Counted from the stretch's first letter, positions 18,565-27,780 are shown. The stretch: 64,000 nucleotides of DNA from JAOPZW01 sp963788935 (GCA_963788935.1 CAWBIM010000004.1:1364001-1428000); one strand, 5' to 3'. Numbers and translations: made by a program. Notes: generated from the letters alone by a model not told the origin.

Positions 18565-18972
18565 ATGCAGATCACCCGCAGCAGCATCGACACCCAGAAG
18601 GGGCCGTCGGACTGGTTCACCGGCGACGTGTACATCGACGCCGTCGCCGCCCCGGCCGGCACGTCGACGTTCGCCTCCGCGCTGGTGCACTTCACGCCCG
18701 GCGCGCGCACCGCGTGGCACACGCATCCCCACGGTCAGACGATCTTCGTCACCGAAGGCGTCGGCCGCTGCCAGCGCGAGGGCGGCCCGATCGAGGTCAT
18801 CCGCCCGGGTGACCGCGTGTTCTTCGAGCCCGGCGAGAACCATTGGCACGGCGCGGCGCCGAACCGCTTCATGGCCCACGTCGCCATGCAGCAGCTCGAC
18901 GAGTCCGGCAGTCCGGTCACCTGGGGCGAGCACGTCACCGACGAGCAGTACGCCGCGGATCCGTCGGACTGA
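18565..18972 (+). CDS. Cupin-domain protein
   Basis: A 135-residue single-domain cupin. Motif 1 is GARTAWHTHPHGQTIFVTEG (metal ligands His, His and Glu or Gln) and motif 2 is PGDRVFFEPGENHWHGAAP. It resembles small cupins found beside oxidoreductases in actinobacterial operons; an enzymatic role such as isomerase or dioxygenase cannot be assigned. A good ribosome-binding sequence (AAGGAG) precedes the ATG by 5 bases. Last gene of the aldo/keto reductase cluster, convergent with the tandem GNAT gene. Confidence 0.8.
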   Translation: MQITRSSIDTQKGPSDWFTGDVYIDAVAAPAGTSTFASALVHFTPGARTAWHTHPHGQTIFVTEGVGRCQREGGPIEVIRPGDRVFFEPGENHWHGAAPNRFMAHVAMQQLDESGSPVTWGEHVTDEQYAADPSD

Positions 18973-18978
18973 CCCGGA

Positions 18979-19953
18979 TCAGGCGAGCGGCTTGGCCCAG
19001 GTGATGTACGTGTCCTTGACCGCGAAGCCGGCGCGCTCGTAGAGGCCCAGCGCGCCGGTGGCGTTGGCGGTGTCGACCCCCAGCGCCGACCGCTCGTACC
19101 CGGCGGCCTCGTAGGAGCGGAGCGCGGTGGCGAGCAGCAGTCCTCCGAGGCCGCGCCGGCGCCACGCGGGTCGCACGCCGAGCTGCCCGACGAACGCCTC
19201 GCGCACGCCGCTGCCGACGGCGTCGGCCTCCCAGAAGTAGCTCAGCAGGAACGCCGCGACCTCGTCGCCGTCGAGCACCAGCCAGCTGAGGTCGGGCTCG
19301 AACGCGCGCGACCCCGTGAACCACCGCGCCCAGCGCTCGTCGTCGGGCGGCGTCGACGCCCAGTGGTCGCGGAACGCCGCCCGGTGCGCCTCGCGGACCG
19401 CGGCGTCCCGCTCCGCGAGGTACGGCGCGAGGGTCAGGCCGGGCGGAGCCGGCGGGACGCTCGGGAGCGGGTCCGCCAGGGAGCGGGTCATCAGGTACTC
19501 CCGGCGCGTCTCCTCGTAGCCGGCGGCCCGGACCAGCGCGCCCTGGCTCGCGTTGCGGTCGTGCACGACGACACACGCCGCCCCGGGGACGTCGGGATGG
19601 CGCTCACGGTGCATGGCCGCGGCCCGCTCCTCGGCCCACTCGAGCAGCCGGCGCCCGAGGCCGCGCCCGCGGGCGGCCGGGACGACCGCTCCGCTCACGT
19701 GAATGCGGTCGACGTCGGCGACCGCCGAGGGGCCGCTCACGCGGGCGTAGGCGACGAACTCCCCGTCGGGACCGACCCCGCCGAAGGTGTCGCGGTCGAG
19801 GTCGGTCGACGCGTCCTCGAGCTCGTCGCGGACGTCCTGCTCGGAGAAGTGCTCGCCCGTGTCGTCCACCGCCTCGACGGCGGCGCGCGCCCGGGCGAGA
19901 GATGGCGCGTCGTCGAGGCGCAACGCCCGCCAGGTCAGGGTCGTGGTCTCCAT
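18979..19953 (-). CDS. Tandem GNAT N-acetyltransferase
   Basis: A 324-residue protein with two acetyltransferase domains. The first has the acetyl-CoA motif VVPAARGRGLGRRLLEWAEE near residue 90. The second has LGVRPAWRRRGLGGLLLATALR near 265 and ends LGLYERAGFAVKDTYITWAK, the usual motif B. The two-domain layout and length resemble mycothiol synthase MshD, but the diagnostic residues cannot be checked by eye, so I leave the substrate open. Start ATG 19953 chosen because METTTLTWRALRLDDAPSL opens the first domain. Confidence 0.78.
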   Translation of the reverse strand: METTTLTWRALRLDDAPSLARARAAVEAVDDTGEHFSEQDVRDELEDASTDLDRDTFGGVGPDGEFVAYARVSGPSAVADVDRIHVSGAVVPAARGRGLGRRLLEWAEERAAAMHRERHPDVPGAACVVVHDRNASQGALVRAAGYEETRREYLMTRSLADPLPSVPPAPPGLTLAPYLAERDAAVREAHRAAFRDHWASTPPDDERWARWFTGSRAFEPDLSWLVLDGDEVAAFLLSYFWEADAVGSGVREAFVGQLGVRPAWRRRGLGGLLLATALRSYEAAGYERSALGVDTANATGALGLYERAGFAVKDTYITWAKPLA

Positions 19954-19976
19954 GCGTGCCTCCGAGTCTGCGCAGG

Positions 19977-20849
19977 CTACAGCCGGTCGCGCTCCGGCCA
20001 CCCGACCTTGAGCCCGTAGAGGGCGAGCGCCAGCAGCGCCGCCATCAGCGCGTACCACGCCCCGCCGCCGCTGACGTCGCCGGCGTGCAGGAGCGGCAGC
20101 GCGAGCAGCAGCACGCACCACGCCGCGAGGGTCGCGTGGCCGATCAGCCCCTCGCAGCGGCGCCGCTGCGCGAGCGCGAGCGTCAGCAGCATCGTCCCGA
20201 ACAGGGCGTACCACGCGGCGACGGCGCGGGCGAGCAGCGGCGTCAGGGCCCAGGGCCAGTGCGCGCCGAGCTCGACCGGCGCGACGTACAGCGCGACCGG
20301 GCCGGCGACCAGGGCGGCCCCGGCGATCCCCGACAGGACCCGCAGGCCGAGCACCGCGGGGTCGGCCACCGCCGGCGGCGCCGCCTGGCGCCGCTGCCGC
20401 GCGACCAGCACCGGGATCGCCAGCGGCACGCCGGCGTACACCAGCGTCCACACCCAGGTCGGCGGGTAGTCCCAGCGAAAGCGATCCGCGTGGATGATGG
20501 TCGCCGCGAACAGGCTCGTGGCGAGCACCCAGAGCGCGGGCGGAAGCAGCGAGAACGAGCGCCAGCGCGTGGCGAACCGGAGCACGAGGCCGGTCGCGAG
20601 GGTCCCGGCCAGGAAGCCGGCGCCGATGAACGCGGCGTTCACCGCCGGCGTGATCGACCACGCGTAGTCCGTGTCGGCCCGGGCGCCGAACAGGTACAGG
20701 AAGAGGCCGTTGGCCGCGGCGAGGAGCAGCAGCACCCAGACGCCGGCGCGCGTCAGGCCGAGCACGCGACCCGCCGGCGCGGGGTCGGCCGGGGCGGCTG
20801 GGCGGGGCGGGACCGCGGGGTCGGTGACCTCCGCGTCGATGAGTGTCAT
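19977..20849 (-). CDS. Hypothetical polytopic membrane protein
   Basis: About 290 residues with roughly eight hydrophobic segments and an N-terminal Pro/Ala-rich cytosolic stretch of about 40 residues. Hydrophobic runs include GVWVLLLLAAANGLFLYLFG, AAFIGAGFLAGTLATGLVLR and AWCVLLLALPLLHAGDV. No catalytic motif or named domain is recognised. ATG 20849 was chosen because AAGAGG lies about 6 bases upstream; an in-frame ATG at 20885 is possible. It lies 23 bases upstream of the tandem GNAT gene and is probably co-transcribed with it. Confidence 0.65.
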   Translation of the reverse strand: MTLIDAEVTDPAVPPRPAAPADPAPAGRVLGLTRAGVWVLLLLAAANGLFLYLFGARADTDYAWSITPAVNAAFIGAGFLAGTLATGLVLRFATRWRSFSLLPPALWVLATSLFAATIIHADRFRWDYPPTWVWTLVYAGVPLAIPVLVARQRRQAAPPAVADPAVLGLRVLSGIAGAALVAGPVALYVAPVELGAHWPWALTPLLARAVAAWYALFGTMLLTLALAQRRRCEGLIGHATLAAWCVLLLALPLLHAGDVSGGGAWYALMAALLALALYGLKVGWPERDRL

Positions 20850-20987
20850 GGCAGTCCTCTTGGGCGACGGGTCGATGGGGGTCACGACCGTACGCCGGAC
20901 CGGCGTCTCCGCTCATCCGCGCTACCACGCAACCCGGGGCCCGCTCGGTCTGACGGCGTGCACGCATGCACCGCCCGCGGGACGCCC

Positions 20988-21293
20988 TCAGGGCGCGGCC
21001 GGCCGCGGGTCCGTGGCGAGGATCGCCATCGAGATCGCGTCGTGCCACGCGCCGTCCCAGTGGAGCGCGTCGTCGAGGGCATACGCCACGACGAGCCGCG
21101 TCGCCTCGGTGCCGTATCCGTGCCCGAACACCTGCGGGCCGACGAGCCCGATGCGGAAGTTCGCCGCGGCGTTGGGCGCATCCAGGTCGTTGATGACCGC
21201 CTCGCCGAGGACCGGGCGGCTCGCGAGCGGCTCGAGCCGGACGCGCGCGCCGGCGAGCGCGGGTTGGTCGCGGAAGACGTCGTCGGCGATCAT
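20988..21293 (-). pseudogene. GNAT acetyltransferase remnant with internal deletions
   Basis: Only 101 residues, but the pieces match a RimJ/RimL-type acetyltransferase of about 180. The N-terminus ALAGARVRLEPLASRPVLGE is the usual first strand. It jumps directly to VINDLDAPNAAANFRIGLVG and the acetyl-CoA loop FGHGYGTEATRLVV, then from YALDDALHWDG straight to the usual C-terminal AISMAILATDP. The stretch between the first strand and the core, and the motif B segment normally reading LHRISL...NPRARRVYEKAGF, are missing, both without loss of frame. It may be a decayed gene or a trimmed non-catalytic protein. Confidence 0.55.
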
Positions 21294-21320
21294 CGGTCGA
21301 TCAAACGGCAAGGGAGACCC

Positions 21321-22209
21321 ATGAGCAACACCGCGACGATCACCGTGCCCCACCTCGGCACCTCGACCATCGGCTACCGGCTCGGCCAGGCCTACGACGC
21401 CTCGCTGCCCACGCTCGTCATGGTCAACTCGTTCACGACGTCCGTCGAGCAGTACCGCCCGCAGTTCGCCGACGAGACGCTGGCGGCGACCGCCAACCTG
21501 CTCGCGATCGAGCCCTACGGCCACGGCGAGACCCGCGCCGCGTACGAGCAGTTCACCTACTGGGACTCGGCCATCGCCAACCTGCAGGTCCTCGAAGCGC
21601 TCGGCATCCCCGAGGCCTTCGTCCTGGGCACCTCGCAGGGCGGCTGGATCGCGGCGCGCATGGCCATCCTCGCCCCCGACGTCGTGAAGGGCATCATCCC
21701 GCTCGGCACCTCGATGGACTTCGAGAGCCCGCGCAGCCGCGACCTCGGGTGCTGGGACGGCATCGAGTTCTGCACCCCCGCCATCGACGCCCTCGCCGCG
21801 CCCGTCGGTGAGGACTGGGTGATCCCGATCGAGCTCGTCGACGCCGTCCTCAAGGAGGGCCTGGGCGACGACGTGCCGCCCGACGAGCGCGCCTTCTGGC
21901 ACGCCACGTACCAGGCAGAACTACACCGGCGACACGGGACGCAAGCACGTCCGGATCTGCAGCATCAACCTGCGCGACCGCGACGGGTTGCACGGCCGGC
22001 TCGACGGCGTGCGATGCCCGGTCCTGCGGATGCACGGCACCGAGGACCCGGTCTACTCCGTCGCCAACGCCGAGGACGAGATGCCGCTCTTCGTCAACAG
22101 CCCCGACGCCGAGCTCCGCGTCGTCGAGGGCGGCCGGCACTTCCTGAGCGCCTCGGACCCCGCTCACGTCAACCCGGCGACGGCCGAGTTCATCGCCCGC
22201 TGGAGGTAG
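21321..22209 (+). CDS. Alpha/beta-hydrolase, frameshifted
   Basis: About 295 residues. The nucleophile elbow is VLGTSQGGWIAARMA with Ser near residue 104. The acid is in MHGTEDPVYSV and the histidine in GGRHFLSASDPAH near the C-terminus, completing a Ser-Asp-His triad. The oxyanion region is MVNSFTTSVEQY. The frame breaks near 21917: one extra base after TYQ, and the adjacent frame continues NYTGDTGRKHVRICSINLRD. Substrate cannot be named. The ribosome-binding sequence AAGGGAG lies directly upstream of ATG 21321. Divergent from the GNAT remnant by 27 bases. Confidence 0.8.
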
Positions 22210-22215
22210 CGGCGC

Positions 22216-22971
22216 TCACGGACTCCGGCTCAGGAGGTCGGCGACCGTCAGGCCGAAGGCGGGCAGGGACACGAACGCGATGGCGACGAGGGCGACCCGG
22301 CCGACGCCCAGCGCTCGGTCCGACTTCCACGTCTTCGCGGGCGGGGTCGCGACCTGCGTCGGGAACGCTCGGCTGAGGCGTCCGACGAGGGCGGCCACGA
22401 GCATCCCCGTCACGAGCGCGAGGCCGCTGAAGCCGGCGACCGCCACCCAGGCGGGCCCGACGAAGTCGAAGTCCGGATTGGACCCGCGCAGGGGCTCGAC
22501 CCACCACCCGAACGTCACCAGGATCAACGCGCCGAAGGCCAACCCCCGCGCGCGGCCCGACGGAAGCCAGCGATGGATCAGCACGTAGACCGCGGCCGCG
22601 GCCACCCCGGTCACCGCGCCGCCGAAGATGAACAGGGCGACCGTGCCGCCCACGGTGATCTCCCCCACGACCTCCTGGGCTTCGGTGATCCGCCCGTCCG
22701 CGGACGGCGGGCTGGTGAGCGCCAGCACGCGCATCATCAGGCGTCCGCCCGCGCCGCCGCCCAGCACTCCGGCGGCCAGCCCCGCGAGGAGCACCAGTCG
22801 GCCGTACCACAGGGGACGCGGGATCACGCCCGGGCGCGTCTGGCGCGGCCGAGGGTCGAGACGCTCGTCGGTCCGCGCCACCTGCGGCGGTTGCAGGTCC
22901 ATCGCCCCCCAGCGCGCGATGACGACGAGGGCGACCACGAACAACAGGGCGCAGCTGACGATGACGGCCAT
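22216..22971 (-). CDS. Hypothetical membrane protein
   Basis: 251 residues with about six hydrophobic segments: residues 1-20, then LVLLAGLAAGVLGGGAGG near 60, VALFIFGGAVTGVAAAAVY near 112, a pair near 145-190, and VALVAIAFVSLPAFGLTVAD at the C-terminus. The GGAGGRLMMRVLALTSP stretch after the second segment recurs in actinobacterial membrane proteins of unknown function. No functional motif is recognised. Convergent with the hydrolase gene (6 bases apart) and divergent from the dehydrogenase-like gene at 23075. Confidence 0.6.
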   Translation of the reverse strand: MAVIVSCALLFVVALVVIARWGAMDLQPPQVARTDERLDPRPRQTRPGVIPRPLWYGRLVLLAGLAAGVLGGGAGGRLMMRVLALTSPPSADGRITEAQEVVGEITVGGTVALFIFGGAVTGVAAAAVYVLIHRWLPSGRARGLAFGALILVTFGWWVEPLRGSNPDFDFVGPAWVAVAGFSGLALVTGMLVAALVGRLSRAFPTQVATPPAKTWKSDRALGVGRVALVAIAFVSLPAFGLTVADLLSRSP

Positions 22972-23074
22972 CGGCCCGGAACCATCTCACCGCGGCGATC
23001 CGGTGTGGCCACACCTCGGTGTCGATCTCCACACCGCATCGACCAGCTCCAGGTGCGCTGACAGGATGGGCCGA

Positions 23075-24124
23075 ATGACGACACCTGCCTTCCTCGGGCC
23101 GTGGTACGCCAGCCCGGCGGTGCTCGGCGTCGGGCGCGCCCTCGAGCCGCCGGGCGCGCTGCCGCACATCGCCCGCGTGGTCGACGCGGCCGCTCCGATC
23201 CTCGCCGAGGAGGCCGAGCTCGCGGTCGAGGCACTCAACGTCGACGCCACGAGCTACAGGGTCATCCGCGAGCGGTGCGACGGCGACCCCGGGCGCATGG
23301 CCGACTGCATCGCCGCGATCGTGCGCGAGCACGGCAAGCTCCAGAATCCGTGGACCGGCTCCGGCGGCATCCTCGCCGGCCGCGTCACCGCCGTCGGGGA
23401 GCGCCACTGGGACCCGGGCCTGCGCCCCGGCGACCACGTGGTGCCGCTCGCGTCCCTGATCGCGATCCCGCTCGAGCTCGAGGCCGTCGGCCCGCTCTCG
23501 CCCTCCCGCCCGCAGGTGCCGGTCCGCGGGCGCGCCGTCGTCACCGGGCGCATGGCGTGCGCGCGCGTCCCCGACGACCTGCCGCTCGGCGTGGTGCTCA
23601 CCGCGCTCGACGTCTACCCGGCGGCGTCGCACGCCCGCGCGATGGCCGCGCCCGGCGACCACGTGCTCGTCCTCGGCGCGGGGCACGCGGGGCTCCTCGC
23701 GGCCGCCGCCGCGCACGAGGCGGTCGGCGGGACCGGGAGGGTCACCGCCCTCGACGCCTCGGCGACCGCGCTCGAGCGCATGCGCGCCGCCTCGCCGGCG
23801 ACGGCGACCGTCCACGCCGACGCCACCGACCCCGTCGCCGTGCTCGCGGCGCTCGGCGCGCACGGCCTCCCGCGCGCGGATCTCACGCTGGTCTGCACCA
23901 GCGTCCAGGGCTGCGAGGGGACCGCGATCCTCGCCACCGACGAGGCCGGCGCCGTGCTCTTCTTCTCCACCGCCACGTCGTTCCCCGCGGCCGCGCTCGG
24001 CGCCGACAGCGTCTCCTCCACGACGCGCCTGGTCATCCCCAACGGCTACACCGAGGACCGCGGGCGCTACGCGCTCGACCTCCTGCGCCGCGATCCCGCG
24101 CTGCGCGCCGCCGTCGAGGCGTGA
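23075..24124 (+). CDS. L-erythro-3,5-diaminohexanoate dehydrogenase-like protein
   Basis: About 349 residues. The sequence ALNVDATSYRVIRERCDGDP then GKLQNPWTGSGGILAGRVTAVG matches the N-terminal pattern of Kdd, which oxidatively deaminates L-erythro-3,5-diaminohexanoate in lysine fermentation. A Rossmann dinucleotide motif HVLVLGAGHAGLLAAAAAHE follows near residue 195. The C-terminus IPNGYTEDRGRYALDLLRRDP also fits. None of the other lysine-fermentation genes (kamA, kamDE, kce, kal) is in the window, so the physiological reaction may differ. ATG 23066, three codons upstream, is an alternative start. Confidence 0.65.
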   Translation: MTTPAFLGPWYASPAVLGVGRALEPPGALPHIARVVDAAAPILAEEAELAVEALNVDATSYRVIRERCDGDPGRMADCIAAIVREHGKLQNPWTGSGGILAGRVTAVGERHWDPGLRPGDHVVPLASLIAIPLELEAVGPLSPSRPQVPVRGRAVVTGRMACARVPDDLPLGVVLTALDVYPAASHARAMAAPGDHVLVLGAGHAGLLAAAAAHEAVGGTGRVTALDASATALERMRAASPATATVHADATDPVAVLAALGAHGLPRADLTLVCTSVQGCEGTAILATDEAGAVLFFSTATSFPAAALGADSVSSTTRLVIPNGYTEDRGRYALDLLRRDPALRAAVEA

Positions 24125-25290
24125 GCCGGGTCGGCGACCGGGTCGCAGCCCGACCCGAGCGCCGCGAGCACGGGGACGGCGTCGTCGGCCGGGGCGAGAC
24201 CGGCGAAGTCGGCCTGCAGCGCGCGCGCCGCGTCCGCGAACGCCGGTTCGTCGATCAGCCGCAGCACGGCGGTGGGCAGGGCGGAGACGACCGCGTCGCC
24301 GGGCGGCTCGAAGACCCCGCGCTCGCCGTCCTCGAGGACGACCCCGGCCCCGAGCCCGGCGACCCGCCGCGCGGTGCGCCACTGGTCGCCGGCGAACAGC
24401 GGCAGGACCGCCTGCGGGACGCCGTGGGCCAGGGCGCCGAGCGTCGTGCCGTGGCCGCCGTGGGAGACCACGGCCGACGCGTGGCCGAGCACCTCGTCCT
24501 GATCGACCCACGTCTCCACCCGCGCGTTCGCGGGCGCGGGGCCGAGCGCCGCCGGGTCGGCGTCGCGGCCGAGGGTCAGCAGGACGCGCACGGGCAGGTC
24601 CGCCAGCGCGGCCAGGAGGCGGCGGTGGAGGTCGGGATAGAACGGCAGCGACCCCGTCACCGAGCCCAGCGTCACGTACACGAGCGGCGGGCCGCCGTCG
24701 TCCGCGGCGCCGCCGGCCGGCGCGCTCGCGCGAAACCGCTGCGTCGCGGGCCCGTCGTCGAAGGCCGGCGGCAGGAGGCTGAGGAGCGGCGCGCCGGGCG
24801 CGTCCGGCGCGAGGCCCGCGTCCCGGCGCAGGTCGCCGACCGCCGGCGCCGCGAGGGCGGCGACCCACGCCTCGGTGGAGGCGAGCCCGAGCGCCATGCG
24901 GGCGAGTGGCCGCCCGCGGAGCTCGGCGGCGATCGGGGCCGCGAACTCGTAGCCCTCGTGCACGACCACGTCCGGCGCCACCTCGTCGACGGCGGCGAGC
25001 ACGCCGGGCAGCGCCCCGCCGGCCCCGATCCGCGCGAACCCCTCGCTGATGATCAGCGCATCGCCCTCGGACTGCCGCAGACGCGGGATCTGCGCCATCA
25101 GCGGCGCCCAGGCCTCGTCGGGCGCGACGGCCACCGCGTGCACCGGGAGGCCGAGCCGCTCGACGTTCGCCGCCCGCGGGGCGTGCGTCACGACCACGAC
25201 GTCGTGCCCGGCGCGGACGCACGCGCGCGCGAGCGGGACGAGCGGCAGCAGATGCCCCGAGTGGCCGGTGGTCGAGAACAGGACGCGCAC
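24067..25290 (-). CDS. Glycosyltransferase, MGT/UGT family (GT1, GT-B fold)
   Basis: 407 residues. The N-terminal acceptor domain opens MRVLFSTTGHSGHLLPLVPL with the conserved Gly-His catalytic region. The donor domain has PPLVYVTLGSVTGSLPFYPD near 220 and the GT1 nucleotide-sugar signature WVDQDEVLGHASAVVSHGGHGTTLGAL (about 283-309), then PLFAGDQWRTARRVAGLGAG. These enzymes glycosylate small lipophilic acceptors with UDP- or dTDP-sugars. The C-terminal 30 residues are low-complexity Arg/Ser and overlap the convergent dehydrogenase gene by 58 bases. Donor and acceptor unknown. Confidence 0.82.
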   Translation of the reverse strand: MRVLFSTTGHSGHLLPLVPLARACVRAGHDVVVVTHAPRAANVERLGLPVHAVAVAPDEAWAPLMAQIPRLRQSEGDALIISEGFARIGAGGALPGVLAAVDEVAPDVVVHEGYEFAAPIAAELRGRPLARMALGLASTEAWVAALAAPAVGDLRRDAGLAPDAPGAPLLSLLPPAFDDGPATQRFRASAPAGGAADDGGPPLVYVTLGSVTGSLPFYPDLHRRLLAALADLPVRVLLTLGRDADPAALGPAPANARVETWVDQDEVLGHASAVVSHGGHGTTLGALAHGVPQAVLPLFAGDQWRTARRVAGLGAGVVLEDGERGVFEPPGDAVVSALPTAVLRLIDEPAFADAARALQADFAGLAPADDAVPVLAALGSGCDPVADPAHASTAARSAGSRRRRSSA

Positions 25291-25359
25291 GCGTCCCGTA
25301 GCTCACCACGTCGGCGGTCCCCGCGGCAACGCGCGGGGCCGCCCTGCGATAGTCGCGTC

Positions 25360-27063
25360 GTGCCGACCCGCCTCCCGTCGCGACCCCGCTCCTGGCCGCG
25401 CGCGCTCGAGGCGGTCTACCGCGGGCCGCTGCGCCGCGCGCAGATCTCGTTCGCCGCGATGTGGGCGGGCGAGAGCGCGTTCATGGTCGCGCTCGCCGTC
25501 GTGGCGTTCCGCGAGGGCGGCGTCGCCGCGGTCGGCGCCGTCACGGCGGTCCGCATGGCGACCGCGGCGCTGCTCGCGCCGTTCCTCGCGACGATGGCCG
25601 ACCGGGTCCGCCGGGAGCAGGTCCTGTTCTGCGTCGGGGTCGTCCGCGGCGCGATGCTGGCCGGCGCCGCGGTGGTGACCGCCAACGACGGCCCGCCGGC
25701 GGTGACGTACGGCTTCGCGGTCGTCGCAACGGTCGCCGTCTCGTTGTACCGGCCGGCGCATTCGGCCCTGCTCCCCGCGCTGGCGAAGTCGCCGCAGGAC
25801 CTGACGAGCGCGAACGCGGTGCGCGGCATGCTGGACTCGCTCGCCACCCTCGGGGGCCCGGTGGCGGCGGCCGTCCTGCTGGCCGCGAGCGGTCCGGCGG
25901 CGGTCTTCGCCGTGTGCTCGGCCGCGTCGCTGCTGGGCGGGCTGGTCGTCGTCGCGCTGCCGTACGACGCGCCGCCGCGGGCCGAGGCCGTGGGCGGGAC
26001 CGGCCGCGCCGTCCTGCGGGGCTTCACGACCATCGCGGCGGATCGCACGCTGTCGCTGATCACCGTGCTCGGGTTCGTGCAGACGTTCACGCGCGGATGC
26101 CTCACCGTGTTCGCCGTCGTGATCGCGATCGACCTTCTCGACACCGGCGACCCGGGCGTCGGGATCCTGAACGCCGCGATCGGGGCCGGCGGCGTGCTCG
26201 GCTCGCTGTTCGCGTTCGGGCTGGTGCGGCGCGGCGGGCTCGCCACGTGGTTCGGGGTCGGGATCGCGCTGTTCGGCGCGCCGCTCGCGCTGATCGGCGT
26301 CGTCCCCGAGCCGGCGGCGGCGATCGTCCTGCTCGGCCTCGTCGGGGTCGGCAACGCGCTGATCGACGTCGGCGGCTTCACGATGCTGGCGCGGCTGACG
26401 GACGAGACCGTCCTGGCGCGCATGTTCGCGGGCTTCGAGGCGATCCTGACGCTCGGGGTCGCGTTCGGCGGCCTGCTCGCGCCGGTCGTCATCGACGTGC
26501 TCGGCCGGCGTCCCGCGCTCGTCGCCGTCGGCCTGCTGGCGCCGGCGGCCGTGGCCGCCAGCTGGCCGGCGCTGCGCCGGCTCGACGGCCACATGCGCAT
26601 CCGCGACGCGGACATCGAGATCCTGCGGGCGGTCCCGATGCTCGGCACGCTCCCGGCGGCGACGATCGAACAGCTCGGCGCGGGGCTCGAGCACGCCGAG
26701 TTCGCGCCGCGCCAGGCGGTCTTCGAGCAGGGCGAGCCCGGCGACCGGTTCTACGTGGTCGAGTCCGGTCGCGCGGAGGTGGTGCGCGACGGACGCCTCG
26801 TCAACACGCTCGCCCGCGGCGACGGGTTCGGCGAGATCGCCCTCCTCGACGACCGGCCGCGCACGGCCACGATCCGCGCGACCGCGGACGCACCCCTGCG
26901 CGTGAGCGTCCTGCAGCGCCAGGCCTTCCTGACCGCCGTGACCGGCTACCCGGTGAGCGCGACCGCGGGCCGGGAGGTCGTCGCCCGGGTCGAAGCCCGC
27001 GACGCCGAGCGCCCGCCGACCGAGGCGACGCGCGACGAGCCGCTCGCCGGCACCGCGGACTGA
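25360..27063 (+). CDS. MFS transporter fused to a cyclic-nucleotide-binding domain
   Basis: 567 residues starting at GTG 25360. Residues 20-410 form about 12 hydrophobic segments of an MFS carrier, with the loop LLAPFLATMADRVRREQVLF after segment 2 as the family signature. Residues 420-545 are a CRP-type cNMP-binding domain: QAVFEQGEPGDRFYVVESG, then RGDGFGEIALLDDRPRTATI, the phosphate-binding cassette with FGE and the R of PRTAT. The fusion suggests transport gated by cAMP, cGMP or a related ligand. Its stop is adjacent to the stop of a convergent DUF2652 cyclase-like gene. Cargo unknown. Confidence 0.85.
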   Translation: MPTRLPSRPRSWPRALEAVYRGPLRRAQISFAAMWAGESAFMVALAVVAFREGGVAAVGAVTAVRMATAALLAPFLATMADRVRREQVLFCVGVVRGAMLAGAAVVTANDGPPAVTYGFAVVATVAVSLYRPAHSALLPALAKSPQDLTSANAVRGMLDSLATLGGPVAAAVLLAASGPAAVFAVCSAASLLGGLVVVALPYDAPPRAEAVGGTGRAVLRGFTTIAADRTLSLITVLGFVQTFTRGCLTVFAVVIAIDLLDTGDPGVGILNAAIGAGGVLGSLFAFGLVRRGGLATWFGVGIALFGAPLALIGVVPEPAAAIVLLGLVGVGNALIDVGGFTMLARLTDETVLARMFAGFEAILTLGVAFGGLLAPVVIDVLGRRPALVAVGLLAPAAVAASWPALRRLDGHMRIRDADIEILRAVPMLGTLPAATIEQLGAGLEHAEFAPRQAVFEQGEPGDRFYVVESGRAEVVRDGRLVNTLARGDGFGEIALLDDRPRTATIRATADAPLRVSVLQRQAFLTAVTGYPVSATAGREVVARVEARDAERPPTEATRDEPLAGTAD

Positions 27064-27780
27064 TCAGCCGGCCGGCGCCGTCTCCCGTGAGCGCCGGCGG
27101 AGGATGTGCGGCAGGCCCCGGCCGACCATGCCGAACGTGCCGCCGATGCGCTGCGGCCACGTGGGATCCGGCAGCGGACCGAGCGGCGCGGCGATGTCCT
27201 CGACGTCCAGGAACCAGGTGCGCACCGGCCCGATGCCCTCGAGGTCCTGCGCGATCTCCTGCATCGCCGGCTCGGGCGACGCGGTGCCGCCGTTGCGGTA
27301 GATGTCCTCGGAGACGAGGACGTACTCCGGCACCTGCACCGGGTTCTTGAGCAGGCGGTGGACGTAGATCACGTCCATGCCGACGAGCTTCCGGCGGCGC
27401 TTGATCGTCTGGGTCGCGACCTCGCCCACGTGCGCGACGAACTTCAGCTTCAGCTCGCTCGTCTGCGTGCAGCTCCCGCACGGGCACATGTTGAGCTCGA
27501 TCAGCCGGCGCTGCTCGTGGAAGGCGCGGTGCATGGCGACGGCCGCCTCGGTGATGGTGGCGAGCGTGGCAGGCCCGTCCAGCCCGTCGGCCTCGCGCGA
27601 GAGGAAGGCCGCATCGCCTTCGATCTCGATCAGGTCGAAGCCGCGCGCGGCATCGACGACCTTGCCGAGCATGCGACTGGTCGCCGCCTCCGCGTGCCCG
27701 AGGATGCTGCGGTGGAACTGCATGTACTCGGTGTAGCCCCCGATGTCGGCGATCAGGAGCAGGGCACGTCGGGTCCTCAT
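27064..27780 (-). CDS. DUF2652 protein, class III nucleotidyl-cyclase-like
   Basis: 238 residues. The N-terminus LLLIADIGGYTEYMQFHRS resembles the metal-binding DxxG(Y/F)T start of class III adenylate/guanylate cyclases. FDLIEIEGDAAFLSR near residue 52 matches their second metal-aspartate region. A cysteine pair (CPCGSC, near 98) and the KFVAHVGEVATQ strand follow. DUF2652 has no proven activity that I know of. Being convergent with a carrier that ends in a cNMP-binding domain makes a signalling partnership thinkable, though the genes are not in one operon. Confidence 0.75.
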   Translation of the reverse strand: MRTRRALLLIADIGGYTEYMQFHRSILGHAEAATSRMLGKVVDAARGFDLIEIEGDAAFLSREADGLDGPATLATITEAAVAMHRAFHEQRRLIELNMCPCGSCTQTSELKLKFVAHVGEVATQTIKRRRKLVGMDVIYVHRLLKNPVQVPEYVLVSEDIYRNGGTASPEPAMQEIAQDLEGIGPVRTWFLDVEDIAAPLGPLPDPTWPQRIGGTFGMVGRGLPHILRRRSRETAPAG

